Assembly: GCA_023910605.1 (NCBI GenBank)
Contig: JAAVVV010000001.1
Span: 3,462,698 to 3,526,697, forward strand
From: Bosea sp. (in: a-proteobacteria)
GTDB taxonomy: Bacteria; Pseudomonadota; Alphaproteobacteria; Rhizobiales; Beijerinckiaceae
DNA: 64,000 nt
Direction of reading: 5' to 3'
A model generated the notes under the pieces. That model saw only the letters and a list, made by a program, of their open reading frames with translations, ran no database searches and was not told where the DNA came from. The translations under genes and the position numbers were made by a program. Shown here piece by piece: positions 42,491 to 53,309 of this stretch (the stretch's first letter is position 1; each line of letters begins with the position of its first letter).

Positions 42491-42613
42491 ACGAGTCGGC
42501 CCCGCGCCGCGCTATTGCCCAAACGCGGCTTGGGCTTGTAGAAGGCTCGAAGAGTCGGGGGAGCCGGCGGCAGGCGGGCCGCCCCACAACCGGACCTGAC
42601 GGAGGCGTGGCTG

Positions 42614-44881
42614 ATGCCGACAACCTTTGGGGGACCGCGCGTGCTGCTGCGCCGCCTCCGTGAGGTGATGGCCCAACCGACCAGCCCGCAGGACAAGCTC
42701 GACCGCATCGCCATCCTCATCGCCTCCAACATGGTGGCGGAGGTCTGCTCCATTTATGTCCAGCGCGACGACAAGGCGCTGGAGCTTTTCGCCACCGAAG
42801 GCCTCAAGCGCGAGGCCGTCCACCTCACCACCATGAAGGCCGGGGAAGGGCTGGTCGGGTTGATCGCCCGCGAGGCGGAGGCGCTGGCGCTGTCCGATGC
42901 GCAAGCGCACCCGGCTTTCTCCTACAGGCCCGAGACCGGCGAGGAGATCTACCGCTCCTTCCTCGGCGTGCCCATCCTGCGCGCAGGGGCGACGCTGGGC
43001 GTGCTCGTGGTGCAGAACACCGCGACCCGCACCTACACTGACGAGGAGATGGAGGCGCTCCAGACCGTCTCCATGGTGCTGGCCGAACTCATCGCCCAGG
43101 GCGGGATGCAGTCCCTTGCCGCATCGGGCAGCGGCGCGGGGCAGACCCGGCCCCTGCACGAAAAGGGCGTGGCGCTCGCCGACGGCGTCGGCCTCGGGCA
43201 TGTCGTGCTGCACGAACCGCGCGTGATCGTGAAGAACCTCATAGCGGAAAGCCCTGAGGCCGAGGTCAAGCGGCTGGAAGCAGCCATCGGCGACCTGCGC
43301 AAGACCATCGACGAGTTGATCGCGCGGGGGGATGTCTCCCATGGCGGAGAGCACAAGGACGTGCTCGAGACCTTCCGCATGTTCGCCCATGACCAGGGCT
43401 GGCTCAGGCGCATGCGCGAGGCGGTGCTCTCGGGCCTTACGGCCGAGGCCGCCGTCGAGCGGGTGCAATCGGACACGCGCGCCCGGATGCTGCGCCAGAC
43501 AGACCCTTACCTGCGCGAGCGGCTGCACGATCTCGACGATCTCGCCAATCGGCTGCTGCACATCCTCGTTGGCGCCGATCTCACCATCGCGCATGATCAG
43601 CTTCCCGAGAACGCGATCATCGTGGCGCGCTCCATGGGCCCTGCCGCCCTGCTCGACTATGACCGCAGCCGCCTGCGCGGCCTCGTGCTCGAGGAAGGCG
43701 GCCCGACCAGCCATGTCGCGATCGTGGCCCGCGCGCTCGGCATTCCAGCCGTGAGCGAGATCGAGAACGTCACCGCGCTTGTCGAGCAGGGCGACGCGAT
43801 CATCGTCGATGGCGTCACCGGAGAGGTCCAGATCCGCCCGCCGGCCGATGTCGAGAACGTCTACAAGGAAAAGGCGCGCCTCAGGGCCCGGCGGCAGGAG
43901 CAGTACCGCAAGCTGCGCGACGTGCCGGCGGTGACGCGCGATGGCGAGGCGATCGAGATCCAGCTCAATGCGGGCCTGCTTGTTGACCTGCCCCATCTCG
44001 ACGAGACAGGCGCCTCCGGCATCGGCCTGTTCCGCACCGAGCTGCAGTTCATGGTGGCGTCGCGCATGCCCACCACCGCCGAGCAGCAGGCGCTCTACAA
44101 GGCCGCGCTCGACGCTGTCGGCGACAGGCCCGTGACCTTCCGCACCCTCGACATCGGGGGCGACAAGATCCTGCCCTACATGCAGCGCGTCGAGGAGGAG
44201 AACCCGGCTCTGGGCTGGCGAGCGATCCGCATCGGGCTTGATCGGCCCGGCCTGCTGCGCTCGCAGCTGCGGGCCCTGCTCAGGGCCGGCGCCGGCCGCG
44301 ATCTCAAGATCATGTTCCCGATGATCGCAACCGTCGACGAGTTCATCAGGGCGCGCACCATCGTCCAGCGCGAGGTGGCGCATCTTGACCGGCACGACCG
44401 CGACCAGCCCACCTCGCTGGCGCTGGGCGTGATGGTGGAGGTGCCCTCGCTGCTGTTCGAGATCGACGAGATCGCGCGCGAAGCCGATTTCCTGTCGGTC
44501 GGCTCCAACGACCTCATGCAGTTTCTCTTCGCGGCCGACCGCGAGAACCGCTTCGTGGCGGATCGCTTCGATCCTTTGTCCACCGGCGCGCTCAGGGCGC
44601 TCAAGTGCATCGCCGATGCAGGGCGCCGCGCCCGCTGCCCCGTCACCGTCTGCGGCGAGATGGGCGGCCGGCCCATCGAGACGCTGGCGCTGATCGCCCT
44701 CGGCTTCCGCCGCTTCTCGATGACGGCCTCGGCGGTGGGCCCGGTCAAGGCGATGACGCTCAGGCTCGATGCGGGCAAGGCGGCGGCCTATCTCGACAGG
44801 CTGCTTGCCGAGATGGCCGGCGGTGCGACGTTGCGACCTGCGCTGAAGGCTTTCGCGCACGATCAAGACGTTCCGCTCTAG
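42614..44881 (+). CDS. ptsP: Nitrogen PTS enzyme I, PtsP (EI-Ntr)
   Basis: A 755-residue PEP-protein phosphotransferase. An N-terminal GAF domain (about 20-165) is followed by the EI N-domain with phospho-His H367 in EEGGPTSHVAIVARALGIP. The PEP-binding C-domain contains GIGLFRTELQFM, TLDIGGDKILPYM, GSNDLMQF and VCGEMGGRP. It starts the nitrogen phosphotransfer chain (NPr, EIIA-Ntr), responding to glutamine through the GAF domain and affecting stringent response and cell cycle in alphaproteobacteria. prfA and prmC follow in the same direction. Confidence 0.96.
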   Translation: MPTTFGGPRVLLRRLREVMAQPTSPQDKLDRIAILIASNMVAEVCSIYVQRDDKALELFATEGLKREAVHLTTMKAGEGLVGLIAREAEALALSDAQAHPAFSYRPETGEEIYRSFLGVPILRAGATLGVLVVQNTATRTYTDEEMEALQTVSMVLAELIAQGGMQSLAASGSGAGQTRPLHEKGVALADGVGLGHVVLHEPRVIVKNLIAESPEAEVKRLEAAIGDLRKTIDELIARGDVSHGGEHKDVLETFRMFAHDQGWLRRMREAVLSGLTAEAAVERVQSDTRARMLRQTDPYLRERLHDLDDLANRLLHILVGADLTIAHDQLPENAIIVARSMGPAALLDYDRSRLRGLVLEEGGPTSHVAIVARALGIPAVSEIENVTALVEQGDAIIVDGVTGEVQIRPPADVENVYKEKARLRARRQEQYRKLRDVPAVTRDGEAIEIQLNAGLLVDLPHLDETGASGIGLFRTELQFMVASRMPTTAEQQALYKAALDAVGDRPVTFRTLDIGGDKILPYMQRVEEENPALGWRAIRIGLDRPGLLRSQLRALLRAGAGRDLKIMFPMIATVDEFIRARTIVQREVAHLDRHDRDQPTSLALGVMVEVPSLLFEIDEIAREADFLSVGSNDLMQFLFAADRENRFVADRFDPLSTGALRALKCIADAGRRARCPVTVCGEMGGRPIETLALIALGFRRFSMTASAVGPVKAMTLRLDAGKAAAYLDRLLAEMAGGATLRPALKAFAHDQDVPL

Positions 44882-44947
44882 CGGCCGGGCGAGCCTTCTG
44901 GCCGACCCGTCATCCCTGCTCCCGAACCCGGTCCCAGCCTGCGCCCC

Positions 44948-46036
44948 ATGTCCTACTCATTGCCCCAGCACCGGCTCGACGCCATCCTCGACCGCTACCG
45001 GATCGCGCAGGACACGCTCGCCGCCAATCCAACCGCAGACGTGCTGGTTGCGCTCTCCCGCGAGGTTTCAGAGCTTGAGCCGGTGGTCAATGCCATCACC
45101 GACTGGCGGCAAGCGCACGCCGGCATTGCGGAGGCCCGCGCCATCATCGGCGACGACGGCGCCGATGCCGAGTTCCGGCAACTGGCGGGCGAGGAGCTGC
45201 GCGCCATGGAGGCAGTGGCGGCAGAGCGCGAGAAGGCCATCATGCTGGCGCTGCTCCCGCGCGACGCCGCCGACGCGCGTGGCGCGATCCTTGAAATCCG
45301 GGCGGGCACAGGCGGCGACGAGGCCGCCCTTTTCGCCGGTGATCTGTTCCGCATGTATGCGCGCCATGCCCAGGACCAGCGCTGGACCGTGGAGATCCTG
45401 TCGCAGAGCGAGGGCTCCATGGGCGGCTTCAAGGAGATCATCGCCGAGATAGCAGGACCCGGCGTCTATGGCCGGCTGCGCTACGAATCGGGCGTGCACC
45501 GGGTTCAGCGCGTGCCGGACACCGAGGCGCAGGGGCGCATCCACACCTCGGCTGCGACGGTGGCCGTGCTGCCGCTCGCCGAGGATGTCGACGTCGCCAT
45601 CAACGACGCGGATTTGCGGATCGACACGATGCGCTCGCAAGGGGCCGGCGGCCAGCACGTCAACAAGACAGAATCGGCCGTGCGCATCACCCATGTGCCC
45701 ACCGGCGTCGTGGTCGTGGTGCAGGAGGAGCGATCCCAGCACAAGAACAAGGCGCGCGCCATGGCGCTGCTCAAGGCGAGGCTCTTCGACGCCGAGCGAA
45801 TCCGGCTTGAGCAGGGACGCGCCGCCGATCGCCGCAGCCAGGTCGGCTCCGGCGACCGCTCCGAGCGCATCCGCACCTACAATTTCCCGCAAGGCCGCGT
45901 CACAGACCACCGCATCGGGCTGACCCTCTACAAGCTGGACGAGATGATGCAGGGCCTTGTGCTGGGCGAGATGCTGGACGCGCTCTCTGCCGCGCGGCAG
46001 GCCGAGCTGCTGGCCGAACAGCAGGTCCAGCCATGA
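44948..46036 (+). CDS. prfA: Peptide chain release factor 1
   Basis: A 362-residue class I release factor reading UAA and UAG. The universal GGQ tripeptide is at 234-236 ([16 protein letters not shown]) and the family blocks [23 protein letters not shown] and [29 protein letters not shown] are intact. Q236 is the residue methylated by PrmC, which is encoded next with a four-base overlap. It follows ptsP by 66 bases. Confidence 0.98.
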   Translation: MSYSLPQHRLDAILDRYRIAQDTLAANPTADVLVALSREVSELEPVVNAITDWRQAHAGIAEARAIIGDDGADAEFRQLAGEELRAMEAVAAEREKAIMLALLPRDAADARGAILEIRAGTGGDEAALFAGDLFRMYARHAQDQRWTVEILSQSEGSMGGFKEIIAEIAGPGVYGRLRYESGVHRVQRVPDTEAQGRIHTSAATVAVLPLAEDVDVAINDADLRIDTMRSQGAGGQHVNKTESAVRITHVPTGVVVVVQEERSQHKNKARAMALLKARLFDAERIRLEQGRAADRRSQVGSGDRSERIRTYNFPQGRVTDHRIGLTLYKLDEMMQGLVLGEMLDALSAARQAELLAEQQVQP

Positions 46037-46914
46037 CAGGCGATGAGACGGGGGCTTCCACACGCGCTGCGGCGCTGCGCTCGGCACGCGACCGGCTCGC
46101 CAGCGCGGGCATCGCACCGGCCGAGGCCGAAGCCGATGCGCGCACGCTGTTGCGCCACGCAGCAGGCCTCGTCCCGATCGATCTCGCCGCGCGGGGCGAC
46201 GTGCCGCTCACGGCCGCCGAGGCCGCGCGCTTCGAGGCATTGATCGCGCGCCGGGTCACGCGCGAGCCAGTGGGGCGCATCCTCGGGAGCCGCAGCTTCT
46301 GGGGCCTGAACTTCACCTTGTCGCCCGATACGCTCGAGCCGCGCGACGACAGCGAGACGGTCATCCTCAAGGCCCTGGCCCTTCTCGGACCGCGCCGCGC
46401 GAAGCCCTTGTCCATCCTCGATCTGGGCACCGGCACGGGCTGCCTTCTGGTGGCGCTGCTGCACGAATGTCCCCATGCGCAGGGCCTTGGCGTCGACATC
46501 AGCGAAGGCGCGCTCGCCACCGCCCGCGCCAATGCCGGGGCGAACGGCGTGGAGGGGCGCTGCCGCTGGCGGCAGGGCAACTGGGCGACCGGCCTGGATG
46601 GGTCCTTCGACCTGATCATCTCCAATCCGCCCTACATCCGCACGGCGGACATGGCCGCGCTCGAGCCCGAGGTTCGCGCCCATGACCCTTCGGCCGCGCT
46701 GCATGGCGGCGTGGACGGGCTGGAGGCCTACCGCGTCATCATCGCCGCGCTGCCGCGCCTGCTCGCGCACGAGGGCATGGCCGTGCTGGAGATCGGCGCC
46801 GGACAGGGCGACGCGATTCGCGCGCTGGCGGCGGCGCAGGGGCTCATGGGCCATTCCGCACGGCATGATCTGGGCGGCCATGAGCGCGCGATCGGCCTTT
46901 GGCGCGGGGTCTGA
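46033..46914 (+). CDS. prmC: Release factor glutamine methyltransferase PrmC
   Basis: A 293-residue enzyme that methylates the glutamine of the GGQ motif in release factors. It has the SAM motif [16 protein letters not shown] (about 128-143) and the catalytic SNPPYI motif at 197-202. The N-terminal helical domain recognises the release factor. The start overlaps prfA by four bases, so translation is coupled. Confidence 0.96.
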   Translation: MTGDETGASTRAAALRSARDRLASAGIAPAEAEADARTLLRHAAGLVPIDLAARGDVPLTAAEAARFEALIARRVTREPVGRILGSRSFWGLNFTLSPDTLEPRDDSETVILKALALLGPRRAKPLSILDLGTGTGCLLVALLHECPHAQGLGVDISEGALATARANAGANGVEGRCRWRQGNWATGLDGSFDLIISNPPYIRTADMAALEPEVRAHDPSAALHGGVDGLEAYRVIIAALPRLLAHEGMAVLEIGAGQGDAIRALAAAQGLMGHSARHDLGGHERAIGLWRGV

Positions 46915-47319
46915 TGACGATCGCGTGCAATCGCTGGCCATGTCAGTGAAATCCGGTTGATTTCGCTTGGCGCACCCGCCCAAAGCAGCTATGCAGGACC
47001 GGTGCAGAGGTTGGCTGCGATCAGCTGTTCCTGTTCGATCGAAACCCGTCGAGTGGGGGGCGGGCCTCCGGGACGATTGAACGACGCACTTCATTCGACA
47101 TCGCCATAATGGTCCGAAGCACTGGGACTGTGAGGCGTGGAGAGGTCCGGCGTGGCCATCTCTGGAAACTAGCGTGTGATGTCTTCAACCTGCGAGACCG
47201 CTGTCGCCGCACAGCCCGTCAAGCGCTTGACGACCCCGACCGGCGAGGCAGCCCGCCGCGGGGACCACATGCTTTCACGCAACAATCCGGCTGCCGACGT
47301 CGATTAAGAGACATCATCG
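46915..47319. other. Noncoding stretch between prmC and the DUF4167 gene
   Basis: About 400 bases without a convincing gene. I see no tRNA, clear terminator or repeat. Sequence near 47077 (TTGAAC) and 47105 (CATAAT) resembles promoter boxes, but the spacing of 22 is too long. Confidence 0.5.
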
Positions 47320-48549
47320 ATGAGACCAGGCCAGAACAGGCGCATGCGCGGCCGCAACCGCAACAATAGCGGCGGCAACAACAGCAGCAAGACTCCCAAT
47401 CCCTTGACCCGGTCATACGAGTCGAACGGTCCGGATGTGAAGGTCCGGGGCAACGCCCAGACCATCGCCGAGAAGTATATGCAGCTGGCCCGCGACGCCC
47501 ATTCCAGCGGCGACCCTGTCGCGGCCGAGAGCTATTATCAGCATGCCGAGCACTATGTCCGCATCGTGATGGCCGCCCATGAGCAGATGCGGCTTCAGTT
47601 CGGCGACAGCTATCGGCCCGCCAAGCCCTTCGGCCAGGATCAGGACGATGAGGACGGCGACGAGGACGATGATGGCGAGGCCACGTCCGACCCAGCCGCT
47701 TCGCCCCAGCCCGCCATACGCGGCGGAGCCGACGGCGAGGATGGCGAGGATGGCGAGCGCCGCCCCGACCAGGACCGCACCCAGGGCCGCCGCTTCGACC
47801 GGCAGGATCGTCCCGACCGAGACCGCAATGATCGCGACCGGAATGATCGGCCCGATCGCGACCGCTCCGAACGGCGCTTCGATCGGCCGCAAGGCGATGC
47901 CCCCCGCGGCGATCGTCCTGGCCCCGAGCGCGATGGCGAGCGTCGCCCTTACCGCGAGCGACCCGAGCGCTTCGCGCGCAGCGAAGGCGGCGACCAGCCT
48001 GAAAGGGCTCCGCGCCGCTTCGAGCGCGACCGGCCGGCCTATGATCGGCCCCGTGATGATCGGCCCCGTGATGACCGGCCGAGGGATGACCGCCCCCGTG
48101 AGGAACGCGCCCCCCGTGAGGAACGCTCCTTGGAGCCCAGGCCTGCCCGTGAGGAACGTGCGCCCCGTGAGGAACGTGCGCCCCGTGAGGAACGTGCGCC
48201 CCGTGAGGAACGCGCTCCCCGTGAGGAACGCGCTCCCCGTGAGGAACGCGCTCCCCGTGAGGAACGCGCTCCCCGTGAGGAACGCGCTCCCCGTGAGGAA
48301 CGCGCTCCCCGGCGCGAGCGTGAGGATCGGCCCCCGCGTCAGGATGCCGAGCCCGCAAGCGATGTCGCGGCGCTGCCCGCCTTCCTGACCGCGCCGACGC
48401 GCACCGTTGTCGCCGAAGCGCCGGCAGCCAAGGCGCCCCGCGCCGCTGCCGCGGCCCCGGCCAGCGCTGACGGAGAGGCTCCCGCGCCGAAGAAGCGCGG
48501 CCGTCCGCCCAAGAAGCGCGAGGAACCGACCGGCTCCGCTGCGGAGTGA
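47320..48549 (+). CDS. DUF4167 domain protein with a long disordered repeat tail
   Basis: A 409-residue protein. The conserved DUF4167 core spans about residues 28-85 (NPLTRSYESNGPDVKVRGNA, ESYYQHAEHYVRIV) and may be helical, with a basic N-terminus (RMRGRNRNNS) suggesting nucleic-acid contact. The rest is disordered: acidic blocks, then Asp/Arg-rich stretches (RPDRDRNDRDRND), a DDRPR repeat and nine copies of REERAP, ending in KKRGRPPKKREE, an AT-hook-like segment. Its function is unknown; it is a usual neighbour of prmC and clpB in Rhizobiales. GC-rich repeats may cause length variation. Confidence 0.93.
   Translation: MRPGQNRRMRGRNRNNSGGNNSSKTPNPLTRSYESNGPDVKVRGNAQTIAEKYMQLARDAHSSGDPVAAESYYQHAEHYVRIVMAAHEQMRLQFGDSYRPAKPFGQDQDDEDGDEDDDGEATSDPAASPQPAIRGGADGEDGEDGERRPDQDRTQGRRFDRQDRPDRDRNDRDRNDRPDRDRSERRFDRPQGDAPRGDRPGPERDGERRPYRERPERFARSEGGDQPERAPRRFERDRPAYDRPRDDRPRDDRPRDDRPREERAPREERSLEPRPAREERAPREERAPREERAPREERAPREERAPREERAPREERAPREERAPREERAPRREREDRPPRQDAEPASDVAALPAFLTAPTRTVVAEAPAAKAPRAAAAAPASADGEAPAPKKRGRPPKKREEPTGSAAE
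48148..48309. repeat. Nine 18-bp tandem repeats inside the DUF4167 gene
   Basis: Nine in-frame copies encode the hexapeptide REERAP. The first three use cgtgaggaacgtgcgccc and the last six use cgtgaggaacgcgctccc, so the array grew in two blocks. It lies in the disordered tail, where length change would keep the frame. Confidence 0.95.
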
Positions 48550-48613
48550 TCGCCGAGTCATCCGGACACAGCCATCGAGGCGGCGCTGGTCTTCGGACCT
48601 CGTCGCCTTTTTG

Positions 48614-49411
48614 CTAGAGTCCGAGCGATGGGGTGGCGGCCGGCTCTTCCGGCAGAAGCCTGTGACCTTCCGCCAGCGTTCCGCTGCGCGTGATTTCGGC
48701 ATAGATGCCGCAATCGATGTGGCCATAGGCCTGCATCAGCGTGCGGACCACCGGCAGGTCGCGAAGGCCCGTGACGGGATCGACCGCTGTGGCGGCGCAG
48801 CGGTCGATCCGTTTGGTGATGGTGAGCCTGAGGCCCGAAGCCGTCTCGAAGCTCTGCCCAGGCAGGCCGAACTCGGCCCAGGCCGGCAGGCCTTCCAGAT
48901 GGATGTTGGCGCGGAACCGCAGCGGATCGAGCGGCGCGCCGATGTGTCTTTCGAGATCCGCGACGCTCGCAAGGTTGAGCAGAGAAACATGGCCACGGGC
49001 TGAATCGGTGAAGCGGTAAGCGCCGACCTGCACCCCGCCCAGCACCCTGAGCGGCCCCCGCCGCTCCTCCGCAGGCAGGTAGGCCTCGAGGAAAGCCTCG
49101 ATGCGGCCGCGCCCTTCCTCGGTGGCGAGATCCCCCCGCGCCACGCAACGGCCCTCATGGACCATGCTCAGCACGCTTGTCTCGTCATCATAGCGCGTGT
49201 CAAGGCGCGCGATCGCCTCGTTCTTCATCAGCATGAGATACTTGATCTTGGGCTGATGCGCCGGCGCGGCCGGATCGAACCCCGATGGCCCGTTCTCGAT
49301 GGCGAACAGCCTGTCGGCCGGGAAATGCCCTCCTGCCTCCAGAACCACCCGCGTCAGGCGCTCGGGCGAAAAGCCCTTGAGCGGATATCGGTGAAGCGCG
49401 GCGATGCGCAT
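48614..49411 (-). CDS. MOSC domain protein
   Basis: A 265-residue protein with an N-terminal MOSC beta-barrel (RIAALHRYPLKGFSPERLTRVVLEAG) and a C-terminal MOSC domain containing the conserved Cys in RCAATAVDPVTGLRD. Relatives (mARC, YcbX) bind molybdenum cofactor and reduce N-hydroxylated compounds. It is encoded alone on the minus strand between DUF4167 and DUF2293, convergent with the former. Confidence 0.88.
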   Translation of the reverse strand: MRIAALHRYPLKGFSPERLTRVVLEAGGHFPADRLFAIENGPSGFDPAAPAHQPKIKYLMLMKNEAIARLDTRYDDETSVLSMVHEGRCVARGDLATEEGRGRIEAFLEAYLPAEERRGPLRVLGGVQVGAYRFTDSARGHVSLLNLASVADLERHIGAPLDPLRFRANIHLEGLPAWAEFGLPGQSFETASGLRLTITKRIDRCAATAVDPVTGLRDLPVVRTLMQAYGHIDCGIYAEITRSGTLAEGHRLLPEEPAATPSLGL

Positions 49412-49483
49412 GGCGGCATTCCTTGCCCTGGCGAAACGTCAGCCCCTGCAATAGCCTCTTGCGACGGATGTTGCCATGGGCGC

Positions 49484-49786
49484 TCAGTCATCTTCCTCGC
49501 TCAGGGGCCGCGCGCAGCCCCATTCGGTGAGCTGCCGCTCCATCTCATCGGCGACGAAGAAGCGGGCTGCATCGCGGTCGTAACCTTCCGCCAGCAGCCG
49601 GTCGTAATCGGTGTGCCGGTGGCGCACATGGCTTGTCAGCGCCAGCCAGATCGCCGCGCTGGCGGCCACATCGCGCAAGGAGCCCTGGCCGCAGCGCGCC
49701 ATCACGGCCTGCGCCTCGTCGAGCGGGATCAGCGGAGCCAGCGCCCGCAGCGTCCGCGCCATGTTCTGCTGTCGTTTCGTCGCCAT
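49484..49786 (-). CDS. DUF2293 domain protein
   Basis: A small protein of 100 residues. The start TKRQQNMARTLRALAPLIPLDEAQAVMARCG and the middle HVRHRHTDYDRLLAEGYDRDAARFFVADEM match the DUF2293 pattern seen in alphaproteobacteria. The function is unknown. I use the ATG at 49786; the longer frame adds 25 residues that overlap the likely clpB promoter region. It is divergent from clpB. Confidence 0.75.
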   Translation of the reverse strand: MATKRQQNMARTLRALAPLIPLDEAQAVMARCGQGSLRDVAASAAIWLALTSHVRHRHTDYDRLLAEGYDRDAARFFVADEMERQLTEWGCARPLSEEDD

Positions 49787-49967
49787 GCATCCCCGTTCGG
49801 CAGGCAGGTAATTGTCCGCGCGCAGGGCGTGCCGACCCCTTACGTTGCAGATAAGCCACACTTACATGAGACATGAGGCAGGGCCGCCGCAAGGGCCTGG
49901 CCTCGTCATCAGCAGCCGTCCGCATCGCCGCTTCGGGATTCGGACCGGCGGGCGAAAGGATAGCGAC

Positions 49968-52589
49968 ATGAATCAGGACAAGTACACCGATCGCGCCAAG
50001 GGCTTCCTGCAGGCGGGGCAGACCATCGCGCTGCGCGAGAACCATCAGCAATTCACGCCCGAGCATTTGCTCAAGGCCCTGACCGACGACCCCGAAGGCA
50101 TGGCGGCAGGCCTCATCGACCGCGCCGGCGGCTCATCGCGCACCGTCAAGCAGCTCAACGACGTGGCCGTCGGCAAGATGCCGCGCGTGACCGGCGGCGG
50201 CGGCGGCATCTATCTGACCCCGGCCCTCGCCCGCGTCTTTGCCACAGCCGAAAAGGCGGCAGAGAAGTCAGGCGACAGCTTCGTGACGGTGGAGCGGCTC
50301 CTGCTCGCTTTGGCGGTCGAGAAGGACACCGAGGCCGGCCAGGCCCTCGCAAAGGGCGGCGTCACGCCCGCCTCGCTCAACACGGCGATCGAGGCCATCC
50401 GCAAGGGCCGCACGGCCGACTCGGCCTCCGCCGAGCAGGCCTATGACGCGCTCAAGAAATATTCTCGCGATCTCACCGCCGCCGCGCGCGACGGCAAGCT
50501 CGATCCGGTGATCGGCCGCGATGAGGAAATCCGCCGCACCATCCAGGTGCTGAGCAGGCGCACCAAGAACAATCCTGTGCTGATCGGCGAGCCAGGCGTC
50601 GGCAAGACCGCCATCGCCGAAGGCCTCGCCCTGCGCATCATCAATGGCGACGTGCCCGAAAGCCTGCGCGACAAGCAGCTGATGGCGCTCGACATGGGTG
50701 CGCTCATCGCCGGCGCGAAATATCGCGGCGAGTTCGAGGAGCGCCTCAAGGCGGTGTTGCAGGAAGTCACTGGCGCGGCCGGCGGCGTCATCCTGTTCAT
50801 CGACGAGATGCACACGCTGGTCGGCGCCGGCAAGGCCGACGGCGCGATGGACGCCTCCAACCTGCTGAAGCCTGCCCTCGCCCGTGGCGAGCTGCACTGC
50901 ATCGGCGCGACCACGCTCGACGAGTACCGCAAGTATGTCGAGAAGGACGCAGCCCTCGCACGGCGTTTCCAGCCCGTCTTCGTCGATGAGCCGAGCGTCG
51001 AGGACACGGTGTCGATCCTGCGCGGGCTGAAGGAGAAGTATGAGCAGCACCACCGCGTGCGCGTCACCGACTCCGCGCTCGTGGCGGCCGCCACCCTCTC
51101 GAACCGTTACATCACGGACCGCTTCCTGCCCGACAAGGCCATCGATCTGGTCGACGAGGCGGCGGCGCGGCTGCGCATGCAGGTCGATTCCAAGCCAGAG
51201 GAGCTCGATTCAATCGACCGCGAGATCGTGCGCCTGCGCATCGAGCAGGAAGCGCTGAAGAAGGAGACCGATGCCGGCTCCAGGGACCGCCTGGGCCGGC
51301 TCGAAAAGGAGCTGGCCGATCTCGAGGAGCGTTCCGGCAGCATCACCGCGCGCTGGAAGGCGGAGAAGGACAAGCTCGGCAACGCCGCGGCCCTCAAGAC
51401 GAAGCTGGATGCGGCGCGCAACGACCTGGCCCAGGCCCAGCGCAAGGGCGAATACCAGAAGGCAGGCGAGCTCGCCTATGGCATCATCCCCAAGCTGGAG
51501 AAGGAGCTGGCCGAACTGGAGGACGCCAGCGGCAGCGGCGCAGGCCTCATGGAGGAAGCCGTCACGGCCGACCATGTGGCGCAGGTTGTGAGCCGCTGGA
51601 CCGGCGTGCCCGTGGACCGGATGCTGCAGGGCGAGAAGGACAAGCTGCTGAAGATGGAGCAGACCATCTCGGCGCGCGTCATCGGCCAGCAGGAGGCGGT
51701 GGCGGCGGTCTCGACCGCGGTCCGGCGCGCCCGCGCCGGCCTTCAGGACCCCAACCGGCCGATCGGCTCGTTCATGTTCCTGGGGCCCACCGGCGTTGGC
51801 AAGACCGAGCTGACCAAGGCGCTGGCGGCCTTCATGTTCGATGATGAGACGGCGATGGTGCGCCTCGACATGTCCGAATACATGGAGAAGCATTCCGTCG
51901 CCCGCCTGATCGGCGCGCCTCCGGGCTATGTCGGCTATGAGGAAGGCGGGGCGCTGACGGAAGCCGTGCGCCGCCGCCCGTATCAGGTGGTGCTCTTCGA
52001 CGAGATCGAGAAGGCGCACCCCGATGTGTTCAACGTGCTGCTTCAGGTCCTCGATGACGGACGCCTGACAGACGGACAGGGCCGCACGGTCGACTTCCGC
52101 AACGTGCTTGTCATCATGACCTCGAACCTGGGCTCGGAATACCTCGTGAACCAGCCCGAGGGCGAGGACAGCGATGCGGTGCGGTCCGACGTCATGGCGG
52201 TGGTGCGCTCGCAGTTCCGGCCTGAATTCCTGAATCGCGTGGACGAGATCATTCTCTTCCATAGGCTCCAGCGTTCGCAGATGGGCGCGATCGTTGACAT
52301 CCAGATGGGCCGCCTCGCCAAATTGCTGGCCGACCGCAAGATCACGATCGAGCTGTCGGCAGAAGCGCGCGAGTGGCTCGCCGAAAAGGGCTATGATCCC
52401 GCCTATGGCGCGCGGCCTCTCAAGCGCGTCATCCAGAAGCATGTGCAGGATGCCCTCGCCCAGGGGATCCTTGCCGGCGAGATCATGGATGGCGAGACGG
52501 TTCCAGTCACGGTCGGGGTCGGGGCGCTCTTGGTCGGGGACCGCGTGGCCTCCGCTATGGGGCGCCCGGCGGACGCTGTGCTGAACTGA
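49968..52589 (+). CDS. clpB: ATP-dependent disaggregase ClpB
   Basis: An 873-residue Hsp100 chaperone that, with DnaK, extracts proteins from aggregates. It has the N-domain, a first AAA+ module with Walker A GEPGVGKT at 207-214, a middle coiled-coil domain (about 415-540) that distinguishes ClpB from ClpA, and a second AAA+ module with [18 protein letters not shown] and [12 protein letters not shown]. The start follows AAAGGATAG; the longer open frame upstream is not family-like. Heat-shock control is expected, but I could not place an RpoH promoter with confidence. Confidence 0.97.
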   Translation: MNQDKYTDRAKGFLQAGQTIALRENHQQFTPEHLLKALTDDPEGMAAGLIDRAGGSSRTVKQLNDVAVGKMPRVTGGGGGIYLTPALARVFATAEKAAEKSGDSFVTVERLLLALAVEKDTEAGQALAKGGVTPASLNTAIEAIRKGRTADSASAEQAYDALKKYSRDLTAAARDGKLDPVIGRDEEIRRTIQVLSRRTKNNPVLIGEPGVGKTAIAEGLALRIINGDVPESLRDKQLMALDMGALIAGAKYRGEFEERLKAVLQEVTGAAGGVILFIDEMHTLVGAGKADGAMDASNLLKPALARGELHCIGATTLDEYRKYVEKDAALARRFQPVFVDEPSVEDTVSILRGLKEKYEQHHRVRVTDSALVAAATLSNRYITDRFLPDKAIDLVDEAAARLRMQVDSKPEELDSIDREIVRLRIEQEALKKETDAGSRDRLGRLEKELADLEERSGSITARWKAEKDKLGNAAALKTKLDAARNDLAQAQRKGEYQKAGELAYGIIPKLEKELAELEDASGSGAGLMEEAVTADHVAQVVSRWTGVPVDRMLQGEKDKLLKMEQTISARVIGQQEAVAAVSTAVRRARAGLQDPNRPIGSFMFLGPTGVGKTELTKALAAFMFDDETAMVRLDMSEYMEKHSVARLIGAPPGYVGYEEGGALTEAVRRRPYQVVLFDEIEKAHPDVFNVLLQVLDDGRLTDGQGRTVDFRNVLVIMTSNLGSEYLVNQPEGEDSDAVRSDVMAVVRSQFRPEFLNRVDEIILFHRLQRSQMGAIVDIQMGRLAKLLADRKITIELSAEAREWLAEKGYDPAYGARPLKRVIQKHVQDALAQGILAGEIMDGETVPVTVGVGALLVGDRVASAMGRPADAVLN

Positions 52590-52592
52590 GCC

Positions 52593-53306
52593 CTAGCCGA
52601 GCCGCCAGTCGATGGCGTCGAGGCCTTGGGCCGCGAGACAGGCGTTGGCCCGGCTGAACGGCCGTGAGCCCAGAAAGTCACCCCTTGCCGCCAGCGGCGA
52701 GGGGTGCGCGCTTTCGATGCGCGTATGGCGCGGGTCTATCAGCGCGCCGCGCGAACGCGCCTTGTCGCCCCACAGGATGAAGGCCACAGCCTGCCGCTGC
52801 GCGCTGACGGCGCAGACCGCCTGGTCGGCCAGCTCCTGCCAGCCCATCGCCAGGTGCGCGCCGGCCTTGCCCGCCTCCACGCTGAGCGCCGTGTTGAGCA
52901 GCAGCACACCCTGCATGGCCCAGCCGGTGAGATCGCCCCGCGCCGGCACGGGAAGCCCCAGATCGTCCGACAGCTCGCGGAAGATGCGCCGCAACGAGGC
53001 CGGCAGGCCGCCGCTGCCGCGATAGGAAAAGGCGAGGCCATGGGCATGACCGGGGGTCGGATAAGGGTCCTGGCCAAGGATCACCGCCCTGACCGTTCGC
53101 AGCGGCGTCAGCCTGAGCGCAGCGAACAGGTCAGGCGGCGGCGGCAGCACCAGGGCCCCCGCCGACGCCCTGACATCGAGCAAGGCAGTGATGCGCTCGG
53201 CAGCCGTGGCTCCGGCCGCGTCGGGCTGCGTGAAGAAGGGCAGGTCCCGCCAGCCAGCGCTGCCAGGATCGCCCAGAAATGCGCCCAGCGCGCCGGTGAA
53301 GGTCAC
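52593..53306 (-). CDS. ung: Uracil-DNA glycosylase
   Basis: A 237-residue family 1 enzyme that excises uracil from DNA. The catalytic motif is ILGQDPYPTPGHAHG with D80 and Y82. The uracil-recognition Asn is in GVLLLNTALSV, and the Leu-loop is AHPSPLAARGDFLGSRPFS with H201. The residue following the Tyr is Pro instead of the common His. It is convergent with clpB, four bases apart, and ends a pair with the 5'-nucleotidase gene. Confidence 0.95.
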   Translation of the reverse strand: MTFTGALGAFLGDPGSAGWRDLPFFTQPDAAGATAAERITALLDVRASAGALVLPPPPDLFAALRLTPLRTVRAVILGQDPYPTPGHAHGLAFSYRGSGGLPASLRRIFRELSDDLGLPVPARGDLTGWAMQGVLLLNTALSVEAGKAGAHLAMGWQELADQAVCAVSAQRQAVAFILWGDKARSRGALIDPRHTRIESAHPSPLAARGDFLGSRPFSRANACLAAQGLDAIDWRLG

Positions 53307-53309
53307 GGC

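Noticed and set aside
42512..44866. A 784-residue minus-strand reading frame opposite ptsP
   Set aside because: It is the antisense shadow of ptsP with no family features.
48148..48309. CRISPR-like array
   Set aside because: The 18-bp repeats are contiguous, in frame and inside the DUF4167 coding region, with no spacers and no cas genes.
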